From positions 2,600,986 to 2,664,985 of the forward strand of contig NZ_CP150484.1 of NCBI RefSeq assembly GCF_037997115.1: a stretch of DNA of 64,000 bases, given 5' to 3'. Below the pieces are notes generated by a model, which was not told the origin of the DNA, did no database searches, and saw nothing but the letters and a program-made list of their open reading frames with translations. Made by a program: the position numbers and the translations under genes. Shown one piece after another: positions 7,782 through 16,338 of the stretch (the stretch's first letter is position 1; each line of letters starts with the position of its first letter). Source of the DNA: Amycolatopsis coloradensis (lineage in GTDB: Bacteria; Actinomycetota; Actinomycetes; Mycobacteriales; Pseudonocardiaceae).

Positions 7782-8591
7782 TCACTCTCCGGAGGCCCGG
7801 CGGAAAGGCCTGGTCCCGGGCTCGTCGAGCTCGTGGAAGGCCGGGTCCTCGTCGTCGATGTCGACGACGACGGCTTGGCGCCGCAGGCGGGACATCGGGG
7901 ACGGCTTGCGTTCCACGACGGCCGGGCGTTCGGTGGCGACGACCTCGATGTCCTCAGGGGACTCGTGGGTTTCGTCGTCCTCGACCGCCGGGCGGCGCGG
8001 GGCGCGGGTGCTGTTGAAGCGGGCGAGGCGGCGCTGCCGGATCTCGTTCTCGATGCGGACCTGGCGGCGCAGGTACACGAGGTAGCCGATGAGGACGGCG
8101 TCGACGACACCGTTGGCCCACCAGACCGTCGGGGTCAGGAAGCCGGCGACGGCCGCGGTGGTGACCACCAGCACCAGGAGGGCGATGACGATCCGCTGCC
8201 GGAACGCGTACTTGGCGCGCGCGGCGATGTCGGCCGCCTCCGGGTCGAATCCGCCCCGGCCTGGCCGGTAGCCGGTGCTTTGGCGTTCTCTTTCGGGCCG
8301 GGCCGTGCGCGAGGGCTGGGGAAGCGGCTCGGCCTCCGGTGCCTCGTCTTCGAGGTCGGCGTCGAGTTCCGCCTCGAGTTCCGCCAGGTCGTCTTCTACC
8401 GATGGTTCCGTGTTCTCCGCCATCGCGAACTCCTCCGGTCCCTCGTGGCGTGTGCTCCCGCTCCGCACGACTCGCGCCGCCAAGGCCGAGTCCGTCGTCC
8501 GTGCGACCTGCTGGCGCTTGCGGGCGACCATGGGCACGAGAACGACGAGCCATGCCGCTGCGAGCGCGACGATGATCACCGAACTGGGCAT
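7782..8591 (-). CDS. glpR: Divisome membrane protein GlpR/SepX
   Basis: A 269-residue protein matching the actinobacterial GlpR (Corynebacterium) / SepX (Streptomyces) divisome proteins. An N-terminal membrane segment (MPSSVIIVALAAAWLVVLVPMVARKRQQ) is followed by an acidic stretch near 60-88, then a hydrophobic region with two membrane-spanning stretches (about 133-169) and a charged C-terminal tail. GlpR/SepX is known to bind the MoeA-like Glp protein and other septum components. Here glp lies two genes upstream on the same strand, with the rimJ-type gene between, the same order as M. tuberculosis Rv0994-Rv0996. ATG 8591 has a GGAGG site at 9 bases. The identity rests on synteny plus architecture, since the sequence is poorly conserved. 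Confidence 0.8.
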   Translation of the reverse strand: MPSSVIIVALAAAWLVVLVPMVARKRQQVARTTDSALAARVVRSGSTRHEGPEEFAMAENTEPSVEDDLAELEAELDADLEDEAPEAEPLPQPSRTARPERERQSTGYRPGRGGFDPEAADIAARAKYAFRQRIVIALLVLVVTTAAVAGFLTPTVWWANGVVDAVLIGYLVYLRRQVRIENEIRQRRLARFNSTRAPRRPAVEDDETHESPEDIEVVATERPAVVERKPSPMSRLRRQAVVVDIDDEDPAFHELDEPGTRPFRRASGE

Positions 8592-8752
8592 CTCCCGTCA
8601 CCTCCCCCGATCCACTGCTGTAGTCACGCTAGCCACAACAGTCACACACGCCGCGCAGACTCGCCGGTTCCGATCACGGAAAATGCATCACCAAATTAGG
8701 TGAATCTCACAGCTTGTGGTAACGCGGTCACCGGAACGTCCCGGTAACGGGG
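8592..8752. promoter_or_regulatory. Spacer upstream of glpR with a TCACC-GGTGA inverted repeat
   Basis: 161 bases between the acetyltransferase stop and the glpR start, enough for a separate glpR promoter. An inverted repeat TCACC-aaatta-GGTGA lies near 8690-8705 and may be an operator. No regulator can be named. Confidence 0.35.
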
Positions 8753-9424
8753 TCAAACGCGCTCCGCGAGGCCCTTCGCGACGAGCCGCGAGACCAGTCC
8801 GTCACCGGTCTCCTCCTTGGTGACGGCGTAGCAGAAATGGTCCCGCCAGCCGCCCGCGACATCGAGGTAGCGCTCGAAAAGTCCCTCTCGCCGATAGCCA
8901 GATTTGGCGAGAACCCGCAGGCTGGGGGTGTTTTCGGGGCGGACGGTCGCCTCGAGCCGGTGCAGCCCGCCGAAATCGAAGACATGGTCGGTGACGAGGG
9001 CGACGGCGCCGGTCGCGACGCCGCCGCGGACGATGTCCGACGACACCCAGTAGCCGATCCAGGCGGAGCGGAGCGACGCCCGGATGACGTTACCCACAGT
9101 GATCTGTCCGGCGAAGCGTCCATCCACCGTGATGGTGAACGGGAGGCATTGCCCGCGCCGGGCGAGGCCGCGCAAGGCCAGCCATTGGGACGGCCACGAC
9201 CAATACGCGTTGCGCTCCGGCCACGGCCCGACGCCGGTCGGTTCCCACATTTCGAGGTGCTCGCGGTCCCGCAGCCGGACGCGGCTCCAGTCGCCGGCGT
9301 CCCGCAGCCGGACCGGCCGGACGGCGAGGATCCCGGCGGGCACCCGGAGCGGGCCCAGCTTCGCGGGCCAGCCCGGATGCCTGCTCTCGATCGGATACGC
9401 GACGCCGGAAATCGGTGCGCCCAT
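8753..9424 (-). CDS. rimJ: GNAT N-acetyltransferase, RimJ/RimL type
   Basis: A 223-residue GNAT acetyltransferase resembling ribosomal-protein alanine N-acetyltransferases. The N-terminal RPVRLRDAGDWSRVRLRD strand is followed by FAGQITVGN, the acetyl-CoA-binding loop region SDIVRGGVATGAVALV (about 152-167) and the C-terminal RLEATVRPENTPSLRVL segment typical of RimJ/RimL. ATG 9424 overlaps the glp stop by one base (TAATG), which suggests translational coupling with glp. It sits between glp and glpR as Rv0995 does in M. tuberculosis. The protein substrate is not shown by the sequence; acetylation of S5 is known for E. coli RimJ only. Confidence 0.85.
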   Translation of the reverse strand: MGAPISGVAYPIESRHPGWPAKLGPLRVPAGILAVRPVRLRDAGDWSRVRLRDREHLEMWEPTGVGPWPERNAYWSWPSQWLALRGLARRGQCLPFTITVDGRFAGQITVGNVIRASLRSAWIGYWVSSDIVRGGVATGAVALVTDHVFDFGGLHRLEATVRPENTPSLRVLAKSGYRREGLFERYLDVAGGWRDHFCYAVTKEETGDGLVSRLVAKGLAERV

Positions 9425-10695
9425 TACGCCCGCTGGGCCAGGAAGGTCACCTTGACCTGCTCGCCCGCGGCGACCTCGGTGAGGTCTTCGTCGATGTTGA
9501 TCAGGCAGTTCGCCTCGGCGAGCGATGCGAGCAGATGCGCGCCGGAGGTGCCGAGCGGCTGCACCAGATACTCGCCGTTGCCCTCGTCGCGCAGCAGCTG
9601 GCCGCGCAGGAAACCCTTGCGTCCCTTGGTCGAGGTGATCGGGGAGAGCAGCCGCGCGCCGACGATCCGGCGATGCGGGTTGCGGGTGCCGCGCGCGGCG
9701 CGGATCAGCGGGCGCACCAGGACCTCGAACACGACCAGCGCGCTCATCGGGTTGCCGGGGATGAGGAACGTCGGCACCGAATCGGGGCCGAGCCTGCCGA
9801 AGCCCTGTACGGAACCGGGGTGCATGGCGACGCGGGTCATGTCGATGTGGCCGAGGTCCGACAGTGCCGCGTGCACCTCGTCGCCCGCGCTTCCGCCGGC
9901 GCCGCCCGCGACGACCACGATCTCCGACATCAGCAGGCGGCCTTCGACGACCTCCCGCAGGCGTTTCGGGTCGCCGGGGACGATGCCGACGCGGCTCACC
10001 TCGGCGCCCGCGTCCCGTGCGGCCGCGGACAGCGCATAGGAGTTGACGTCGTAGACCTGCCCGACCGACGGGGTGCGGTCGATGTCGACCAGCTCGTCGC
10101 CGACGGACACGATCGAAACCCGGGGCCGCGGGTAGACCAGGACCTTCGCCCTGCCGACCGCGGCGAGCAGGCCGACCTGTGCCGAGCCGATGGTGTCGCC
10201 CTTGCGCACGGCGACGTCGCCGATCTGCACGTCCTCGCCGGTCCGGCGCACATAGGCCGCCGACGGCACGGATTTGTGCACGGTGACCTTGGCCTGGTGA
10301 CCGTCGGTGTAGGCGGTCGGGACGACGGCGTCGGCGAGCGTCGGCAGCGGCGCGCCGGTGTCGACCCGCACGGCCTGGCCGGGCTGCAACCGCCGCGGCT
10401 GGCGGGAACCGGCGGCGATCTCGCCGACCACCGGCAGCTGCACCGGCTCCTGGCCCGCGGTGCGGACGTCGACGCTTCGTACCGCGTAGCCGTCGACGGC
10501 GGCCTGGTCGAAACCGGGCAGCGCGTGTTCGGCGACGACCTCTTCGGCGCACAGGAGGCCTTGGGCCTCGGAGATGGCGACCCGGACCGGGCGCGGGCGC
10601 ACCGCGGCGTCCAGGGTCAGCGCGATCTGATCCTCGACGGAACGGAACTGTCCCGCGTCTTCGGTCTCGGCCGCTTCGGCGATGGGCTCCGTCAT
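9424..10695 (-). CDS. glp: Glp, MoeA/gephyrin-like divisome protein
   Basis: A 423-residue protein with the MoeA fold. Domain parts are the N-terminal FDQAAVDGYAVRS segment, the RTGEDVQIGD loop, the molybdopterin-binding-like domain with VSIVSVGDELV (about 213-223) and domain IV from MHPGSVQGFGRL to the end. The segment that in MoeA reads GGVSVGDYD is here GGAGGSAGDEV (near 285), so the catalytic loop is altered. That agrees with Glp of Corynebacterium and M. tuberculosis MoeA1, which bind FtsZ and support division rather than making molybdenum cofactor. It is the first gene of the glp-rimJ-glpR group and is divergent from the cyclo-ligase gene. A retained cofactor role cannot be excluded. 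Confidence 0.85.
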   Translation of the reverse strand: MTEPIAEAAETEDAGQFRSVEDQIALTLDAAVRPRPVRVAISEAQGLLCAEEVVAEHALPGFDQAAVDGYAVRSVDVRTAGQEPVQLPVVGEIAAGSRQPRRLQPGQAVRVDTGAPLPTLADAVVPTAYTDGHQAKVTVHKSVPSAAYVRRTGEDVQIGDVAVRKGDTIGSAQVGLLAAVGRAKVLVYPRPRVSIVSVGDELVDIDRTPSVGQVYDVNSYALSAAARDAGAEVSRVGIVPGDPKRLREVVEGRLLMSEIVVVAGGAGGSAGDEVHAALSDLGHIDMTRVAMHPGSVQGFGRLGPDSVPTFLIPGNPMSALVVFEVLVRPLIRAARGTRNPHRRIVGARLLSPITSTKGRKGFLRGQLLRDEGNGEYLVQPLGTSGAHLLASLAEANCLINIDEDLTEVAAGEQVKVTFLAQRA

Positions 10696-10877
10696 GACTG
10701 GGGGATCTCGATCCGTTCGTTCGACCAGGCACGCGATGAAGGCCCGTCGGTGAACTGAAGTTCACCACCGTTACCAGGAGTGATGCGGTCCGAAGCCGCG
10801 GAAATCGCCCGATCGGGCAAGCTCCTCGTGGTCCGTGCCGCCGGGGTGGTCGCTGCGCCTGTCATAGGCGTGAAGCC

Positions 10878-10883
10878 TAACCT
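10878..10883 (+). promoter_or_regulatory. -10 box TAACCT of a leaderless gene
   Basis: TAACCT lies 6 bases before GTG 10890 and no ribosome site precedes that start. This matches the TANNNT promoter position of leaderless actinobacterial transcripts. Confidence 0.55.
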
Positions 10884-10889
10884 GACCAC

Positions 10890-11486
10890 GTGGGCGAGCC
10901 TGGCAATGAACACCTGAGCAAAGCGGAGTGGCGTTCCCGGATAACCGCCGAACGACGTTCGCAGGTGTCGGAAGTGCGGATGCGGGAGGCGGTGGCGCTC
11001 GCCGCCGCGGCCGCCCGGTTGCCGGGGGAAGTCCTGTGCGCCTACGTCCCCTTCGGTACCGAGCCGGGTTCGACGGCGCTGCTTGATCAACTTCTCGACC
11101 AGGGGAAACGCGTGCTGCTGCCGATCGTTCCCGACACGCCGGGGCCGCTGGAGTGGGCCGCGTTCGAAGGCCCGTCGAGTCTCGGGCCCGGCAGGCTGCG
11201 GGGACTGCTCGAACCGACCGGGCGCCGCCTCGGTCCCGACACGCTGGGAACGGCCGATCTGGCGCTGATCCCCGCGCTCGCCGTCGACGACGAAGGGGTC
11301 CGGCTCGGCAGGGGCGCCGGGTACTACGACCGGTCGCTCTCCTTCGCCGCGCCGGGTGCCGCGCTGATCGCCGTCGTCCGGGACGCCGAACTCGTGCGTG
11401 AATTGCCGGCGGAACCGCATGACGTCCGCATGACCGGGGTACTGACCCCGGAGCGCGGCCTGGCGCCGCGCCCGGTAATAGACTGA
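10890..11486 (+). CDS. 5-formyltetrahydrofolate cyclo-ligase
   Basis: A 198-residue enzyme that converts 5-formyltetrahydrofolate with ATP to 5,10-methenyltetrahydrofolate (FthC/YgfA/MTHFS family). The N-terminal KAEWRSRITAERR motif and the family signature GRGAGYYDRSL (about 140-150) are present, as is the AYVPFGTEP segment near 51. It is cytosolic. The gene is divergent from glp, as Rv0992c is next to the galU-moeA1 group. It begins with GTG and appears leaderless. The UDP-glucose pyrophosphorylase gene follows on the same strand after about 205 bases. Confidence 0.93.
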   Translation: MGEPGNEHLSKAEWRSRITAERRSQVSEVRMREAVALAAAAARLPGEVLCAYVPFGTEPGSTALLDQLLDQGKRVLLPIVPDTPGPLEWAAFEGPSSLGPGRLRGLLEPTGRRLGPDTLGTADLALIPALAVDDEGVRLGRGAGYYDRSLSFAAPGAALIAVVRDAELVRELPAEPHDVRMTGVLTPERGLAPRPVID

Positions 11487-11691
11487 CGCCTGTTCGCGGA
11501 GCTGAGACGTAGCCGGGAAAGTGACCCTGAGCGTGAACCCGCCCCGGCCGCAGGCCCCGCTATCGCGGTGGCAGGGCGCCCTGCTCGTCACCGTGACAGG
11601 TATGACGAGGCCGCGTCCTGCCGACGTCGATCGCGGACGCGGGTTCACCAACGGCACTGACGCCCCGACGCAGTGGTTCAGAAAGGGCACA

Positions 11692-13065
11692 ATGAGCTCT
11701 GACGCGCACCTGTCCGATCAGTTCGCCGAAACGCTGTCGAAAATGCGTTCCGCGGGGGCCCACGCCATGGAGCTGGCCGCCCTGCGGCGGCGTCTCGAGC
11801 AGCTGTCCGAACCCGGCGCCGGTCAATTGCTGGGAAACGAACTCGAACCGCTCGAGGACATCAGCAGGCTCGTCGACCTGCCCGAGCCGGACGCCGAAGA
11901 AGCGCGCCGGGTGCTGGACCGCACGGCCGTGCTGAAGCTCAACGGCGGGCTGGGCACGAGCATGGGGCTCACCGGGCCGAAGTCGCTGCTGGAGATCAAG
12001 CCGGGCAAGACGTTCCTCGACGTCATCGCCATGCAGGTGCTCTCGACCCGCGAGAAGTACAACGCACGGCTCCCGTTGATCCTGATGAATTCGGCGGGCA
12101 CCCGCGAACCTTCGCTGGAGTTGCTGAAGAAGTATCCCGATCTCGCCGACGACGTCATCCCTGCCGACTTCCTGCAGGGCCGCGAACCGAAGATCACCGC
12201 CGACGGGCGGCCCGCCGAATGGCCGTCGAACCCCGAACTCGAATGGTGCCCGCCGGGACACGGCGACATCTACATCGCGCTCGCGGTGAGCGGGATGCTC
12301 GAAACGCTGCTGGCGGAGGGCATCCGCTGGTGTTTCGTGTCCAACGCCGACAACCTCGGCGCGCTGCCGGACGCGCGGATCGCCGCGTGGCTCGCGACCG
12401 AGGACATCCCGTTCGCGATGGAGACCGTGCTCGGCACCGCGGCCGACCGCAAGGGCGGGCACCTCGCGCGGCGCGCGGGCCGGATCGTCCTGCGTGAATC
12501 CGCGCAGGTCCCCGACGGCGACGACTCGTTCGGCGATGTCGGCAAATGGCGGTTCTACAACACCAACAACATCTGGATCGACCTCGAACGCCTGAAAGCC
12601 CTCCAGGACGCCGACCCGGCCGCGCCGCATCTGCCGCTGATCGTGAACCGGAAGACCGTCGATCCGGCGGACGCGGCCAGCACACCGGTGATCCAGCTCG
12701 AAACGGCGATGGGCGCGGCGATCGGCTCAGTCGAGGGCGCGCGGGCCATCGAAATCCCGCGGACCCGGTTCGCGCCGGTCAAGACCACCGACGACCTGCT
12801 CGTCGTCCGGTCCGACGCGTACGTGCTCGACGAGAGCGGGGAGATGATCCCGGAGTTCACCACCACCCCGCCGGTCGTGTCGCTGAGCAAGGAGTTCTAC
12901 AAGCTCCTGCCGGACTTCGACGCGCGTATCCCTTCCGCGCCTTCGCTCAAGGACTGCACGAGCCTCGCCGTGGACGGCGACGTCACCTTCGGGAAGGGCG
13001 TCGTCGTCCGTGGCGACGTGAAGATCACCGGGCCGAAAACCGTTCCGGACGGCGAAATCCTCTAG
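11692..13065 (+). CDS. UTP-glucose-1-phosphate uridylyltransferase, eukaryote-like UDPGP family
   Basis: A 457-residue nucleotidyltransferase making UDP-glucose. It carries the UDPGP family signature LNGGLGTSMGLTGPKS (83-98), not the LPAAGxGTRxLP motif of ordinary bacterial GalU. Further family marks are LMNSAGTREPSLELLKKYP, WCPPGHGDIYIAL, FVSNADNLGA and a left-handed beta-helix-like C-terminus (DGDVTFGKGVVVRGDVKITGP). The ATG at 11692 was chosen over the open frame back to 11521 because AAAGGG lies 5 bases before it and the length then fits. In M. tuberculosis the neighbouring gene is a prokaryotic galU; here that position, between glp and the cyclo-ligase, is empty. The stop codon shares CTAG with the convergent methyltransferase. 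Confidence 0.9.
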   Translation: MSSDAHLSDQFAETLSKMRSAGAHAMELAALRRRLEQLSEPGAGQLLGNELEPLEDISRLVDLPEPDAEEARRVLDRTAVLKLNGGLGTSMGLTGPKSLLEIKPGKTFLDVIAMQVLSTREKYNARLPLILMNSAGTREPSLELLKKYPDLADDVIPADFLQGREPKITADGRPAEWPSNPELEWCPPGHGDIYIALAVSGMLETLLAEGIRWCFVSNADNLGALPDARIAAWLATEDIPFAMETVLGTAADRKGGHLARRAGRIVLRESAQVPDGDDSFGDVGKWRFYNTNNIWIDLERLKALQDADPAAPHLPLIVNRKTVDPADAASTPVIQLETAMGAAIGSVEGARAIEIPRTRFAPVKTTDDLLVVRSDAYVLDESGEMIPEFTTTPPVVSLSKEFYKLLPDFDARIPSAPSLKDCTSLAVDGDVTFGKGVVVRGDVKITGPKTVPDGEIL

Positions 13066-13784
13066 TCTCGCCGGGCGATGAACACGTACTCGCGTCCTGG
13101 GCGATCCGGGGCGTCCCGGACGTCCAGGACGCGAAACCCGTGCTCCGCCAGCAAGTCTTCCAGTTCATCGCGTTCGCGGAACCACAGCGTCGAGTCCGAG
13201 GTGACGACCTCGCCGTCGGGGAACCGGTAGCTGTACCGGAACGACACGAACGGGAGGTTCACCCCGGTGACCTCACGCCACTGCTCGACATCGCCGACGC
13301 CGGGGACGTCGATGACGTCGTGCGCGGTGTCGGCGGCCCAGTCCTCCCACACGCGGCGACCGGGGCGCCGGACCTCGAAGACCAGGTGACCGCCGGGCAC
13401 CAGCGCGGTACGGATACCTTCGAGCGTCCGGCGCCATTCGCCGTCGGTCAGGAAGACCTGGGCCACGTTCCCGGTCATCACCGCGAGATCGGCGCAGGCG
13501 TCACCCGCCGCTTTCGCGTCGCCGTGGATCCAGGTGATCTTCCCTTCCGGGTCTTTGGCCTTCGCGACCTCCAGTGACGCCTCCGCGGGATCGACTCCCA
13601 CGACCTCCATCCCGCGTGCGGCAAGGAGAACGGCCAGGCAGCCGGTGCCGCAGCCGACGTCGAGCACTCTCTTCGCCCCGAGTTCGCCGATGATGTCGAG
13701 GTAGTGCTCCAGATCGTCGCGAGCGCCGTCGAAGGCGTCGTAGATCGGTGCGAGCCGGGCGTGGGCGAAGAGCGCGTCAGGCAT
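13062..13784 (-). CDS. Class I SAM-dependent methyltransferase
   Basis: A 240-residue Rossmann methyltransferase. SAM motif I VLDVGCGTGCLAVLLA is near residue 42, VVGVDPAEASLEVA follows as motif II, and ALVPGGHLVFEVRRP is the post-motif strand. The C-terminal part (FRYSYRFPDGEVVTSDSTLWFR) resembles the small-molecule methyltransferases of the Methyltransf_25 group. The ATG at 13784 overlaps the last 8 bases of the upstream MMPL gene, so the two are probably cotranscribed and coupled. A frame extension to 13835 lacks a ribosome site. Its substrate is unknown; the transporter link may mean a lipid or exported metabolite (inference). Confidence 0.82.
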   Translation of the reverse strand: MPDALFAHARLAPIYDAFDGARDDLEHYLDIIGELGAKRVLDVGCGTGCLAVLLAARGMEVVGVDPAEASLEVAKAKDPEGKITWIHGDAKAAGDACADLAVMTGNVAQVFLTDGEWRRTLEGIRTALVPGGHLVFEVRRPGRRVWEDWAADTAHDVIDVPGVGDVEQWREVTGVNLPFVSFRYSYRFPDGEVVTSDSTLWFRERDELEDLLAEHGFRVLDVRDAPDRPGREYVFIARRD

Positions 13785-15957
13785 TCGGCGACGATAGTTC
13801 CGGGACGCGTTCGCGGGCCACGGATTTACGGTCACGCCGCCAGGCCCGTTCTCCCAGTGCCGCCAGGAAGGCGGGCAGTAGCACGCCGCGGATCAGGGTG
13901 GCGTCGATCAGGACGGCGACCGCCATCCCGACGCCCATCATCTTGTACTCGATCGCGCTCAACGTGATGAAGACGCTGAACACGCCGACCATGATCACCG
14001 CCGCCCCGCTGATCACCCCCGCGCTCGTGCCGGTGCCGCGGACGATCGCGGTGACGGCGCCTTCGGCCCGCCGTTCGCGGATCCGGCTGAGGATGAAGAT
14101 GTGGTAGTCCATGCTCAGCCCGAGCAGCAGGACGAACATGAACATCGGCAGCCAGCCCACCACCCCGCCGTACGGGGTGAAGCCCAGCAGGGAAGCGAAA
14201 TGGCCATCCTGGAAGATCCAGGTGAGCACGCCGTAGGCCGCGCCGATCGACAGCAGGTTCAGCACGATCGACACCAGCGCCACCGGCACGGACCGGAAAG
14301 CCCGCAGCAGCAACAAGAACGCCGCGAGCAGGACGAACCCGAAGACCAGCGGCATCCGCTCGATCACCCGGTCGGCGAAGTCGCGGGCGCTCGCCGTGCG
14401 GCCTGACACCGCGAACTCGACACCGTCCACCTTGCCGACCGTCTCCGGGAGTACTTCGGTGCGCAGTTTCGCGAGCGCGGCGTCGGCTTCCGCGTCGCGG
14501 CCCGCGCCGGACAGCGGGACACGGACGACCACGGCCTGGTCGACGCCTCCGACGGCGATCGGCTTGTTCAGCACACCGGAGGATTCGCCGATCCGCCGTT
14601 CGAGATCCGTGATCGCCGCTCGTAGCGCCGGGCTGTCGACCGGGCCGCCGCGCTCGGCCGTCAGTACCACCGTGGCGGGGTAAACGACTCCCGGAAAGGC
14701 TTCCTGGGTGCGGACAGCGGCGTCGATCGTCGCCATCGAGCGCGGCAGGCTCTCCGCCGGCGTCGGATCCTGCAGGCGCATGCCGAGCGCGGGCAGCGTG
14801 AGCAGGAGGAGCAGCGCGGTCGCGAGCCCGCCCCACAACGCCGGCCGCCGGGTGACCACGCGAGCCGTCGCGGACCAGAACCGCGAGTTCTCCGCGGCGG
14901 TGCGCCGCTTGCCCAGCCAGGGAATCCGCCCGCGATCGACCTTGTCGCCCAGCAGGGAGAGCAGCGCCGGCAGCACGGTGACCGCGCCGAGTACGGCCAG
15001 CCCGACCACGAACGCCGTGCTGATCGCGAGCCCGGTGAAGTTGTCGAGACCGGTGAACACCAGCCCGCCCACGCACAGGACGACCGTGACGCCGGAGACG
15101 ACAACGACATGCCCGGAGGTCCGCGCCGCGATGAGGATCGCGCCGTCGACGGAGTGGCCGCGCGCGCGTTCTTCCCGTTGCCGCCTGAGGAAGAACAGCG
15201 AATAGTCGACGCCCACCGCCATTCCGATGAGCAGGGTGATCACCGTCGTCGCGCCGTTGATCGGGGTGAAGTCGTCGACGACGGAGAGGAAGCCGAACGT
15301 CGCCGCGACACTCGTGCCCGCCAGCAGCAGCGGGACCGACGCGGCGGCCAGCGCTCCGAAGACGATCAGCAGGATCACCAGGGTCAGCGGCAGGGAAAGC
15401 AGTTCCGAACGTTTGACGTCCTCCCGGATGCCCTTGTCGACCACGGACGACAGGCTGAGATCCCCGGACAGGCCCAGCCGGACCGAGGGATGCCGGGCGG
15501 CGACCGCGTCCACCTGTGCGGTGGCGGCCTCGAAATTCGGGCGGATGTCCTTCTCCCCGCCCGCGATCGCGAAGCCGACGAGCCCTGACGCGCCATCGGC
15601 CGAGATCCGCTCGGCACCGCCGGCGTCCAGCGGCGAGCGGAGGTCGGTGACGGCGCCGGACCCGGTGAGCGTGGTGACCAGATCTTCGGTCGCCCGCCGG
15701 AGTTCTTCGTTCGCGGCGAACGGCGGTGAGCCGGGCTCCTTCGCCGCGACGAGGACGTTCTCGCGTAAGGGGTCGAAGGTGCTTTGCGCGTTCAGCGCTG
15801 TCTGCGCGCGGCCGGACTCGCCGGGATCGGTGCCGCGGCGGCCTTCGCCGTCCAGCAGCATTCCCGACAGCAGGGCGACGACCACGAGGGCGACCCAGCC
15901 GGCGAGGGTGAGCGCGCGATGCCGCAGGGACCACGCGGCGATCTTTTCGGGCAGCAT
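13777..15957 (-). CDS. MMPL family transporter (RND superfamily)
   Basis: A 726-residue membrane protein of the MMPL/RND type, about 12 transmembrane helices in two halves. Helix 1 (about 15-37) is followed by a large extracytoplasmic loop (about 40-185) and a helix bundle containing GMAVGVDYSLFFLRRQREER. A second loop and a second bundle follow, with LGLSMDYHIFILSRIRERR, the duplicated proton-relay-type motif G-x-x-x-D-Y. Such proteins export lipids or hydrophobic compounds using the proton gradient. The length fits the shorter, non-mycolate MMPLs. AAAGGA precedes ATG 15957 by 9 bases. A methyltransferase gene follows with overlap. The substrate is unknown. Confidence 0.9.
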   Translation of the reverse strand: MLPEKIAAWSLRHRALTLAGWVALVVVALLSGMLLDGEGRRGTDPGESGRAQTALNAQSTFDPLRENVLVAAKEPGSPPFAANEELRRATEDLVTTLTGSGAVTDLRSPLDAGGAERISADGASGLVGFAIAGGEKDIRPNFEAATAQVDAVAARHPSVRLGLSGDLSLSSVVDKGIREDVKRSELLSLPLTLVILLIVFGALAAASVPLLLAGTSVAATFGFLSVVDDFTPINGATTVITLLIGMAVGVDYSLFFLRRQREERARGHSVDGAILIAARTSGHVVVVSGVTVVLCVGGLVFTGLDNFTGLAISTAFVVGLAVLGAVTVLPALLSLLGDKVDRGRIPWLGKRRTAAENSRFWSATARVVTRRPALWGGLATALLLLLTLPALGMRLQDPTPAESLPRSMATIDAAVRTQEAFPGVVYPATVVLTAERGGPVDSPALRAAITDLERRIGESSGVLNKPIAVGGVDQAVVVRVPLSGAGRDAEADAALAKLRTEVLPETVGKVDGVEFAVSGRTASARDFADRVIERMPLVFGFVLLAAFLLLLRAFRSVPVALVSIVLNLLSIGAAYGVLTWIFQDGHFASLLGFTPYGGVVGWLPMFMFVLLLGLSMDYHIFILSRIRERRAEGAVTAIVRGTGTSAGVISGAAVIMVGVFSVFITLSAIEYKMMGVGMAVAVLIDATLIRGVLLPAFLAALGERAWRRDRKSVARERVPELSSPNA

Positions 15958-16018
15958 GAACTACAGTCCTTTGCGTGAAGGAGTGAGATGCCTCGGGCGA
16001 GGTTTTTGCTTCTTCTTT

Positions 16019-16052
16019 CCTGGGCCGCCGAGTTGCCGCTCGGCGGCCCAGG
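16019..16052. terminator. Hairpin between the membrane-protein gene and the MMPL gene
   Basis: 14-base arms CCTGGGCCGCCGAG and CTCGGCGGCCCAGG with a 6-base loop. It lies 16 bases past the stop of the 89-residue membrane protein. Confidence 0.8.
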
Positions 16053-16068
16053 GTCTTTCACCGGCCGG

Positions 16069-16338
16069 TCAGTCGACCTCCTTGAGGATCCGTTCGACCG
16101 TGCCCACGCTCTTTCGCAGCTCCGCGAGGCGTCCGTCGAGTTCGGTGAGTTTGCGTTCGGTTTCTTCCTGCGCCTGGACGGCCTTCTCGGCGAGCCTGCG
16201 GTATTCCTGTTCGCGCGCGAGCGCGCCCTTGGCCCGGATGGTCGCGCCGAACTGCCACACGACCACCGTGATCACCACGGTGAGGAACACGAAGATGCCG
16301 ATCAGCCCGGCGACCTCCTGCCATTGATGCCAGTTCAC
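16069..16338 (-). CDS. Small membrane protein with coiled coil
   Basis: An 89-residue protein with one transmembrane helix (about 11-32, IGIFVFLTVVITVVVWQF) and a charged, heptad-like helix (about 40-85) rich in Glu, Lys, Arg and Leu. It ends RILKEVD. It starts with GTG 16338, overlapping the TGA of the upstream ArsR-type gene (GTGA), so translation is coupled. The family was not recognised. Such a protein could signal to or be controlled by the regulator; that is inference from the overlap only. Confidence 0.75.
   Translation of the reverse strand: MNWHQWQEVAGLIGIFVFLTVVITVVVWQFGATIRAKGALAREQEYRRLAEKAVQAQEETERKLTELDGRLAELRKSVGTVERILKEVD

Noticed and set aside
10692-11690. 332-codon minus-strand frame over the cyclo-ligase gene
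   Set aside because: It is antisense to a well-supported gene with family motifs and runs across the glp promoter region.
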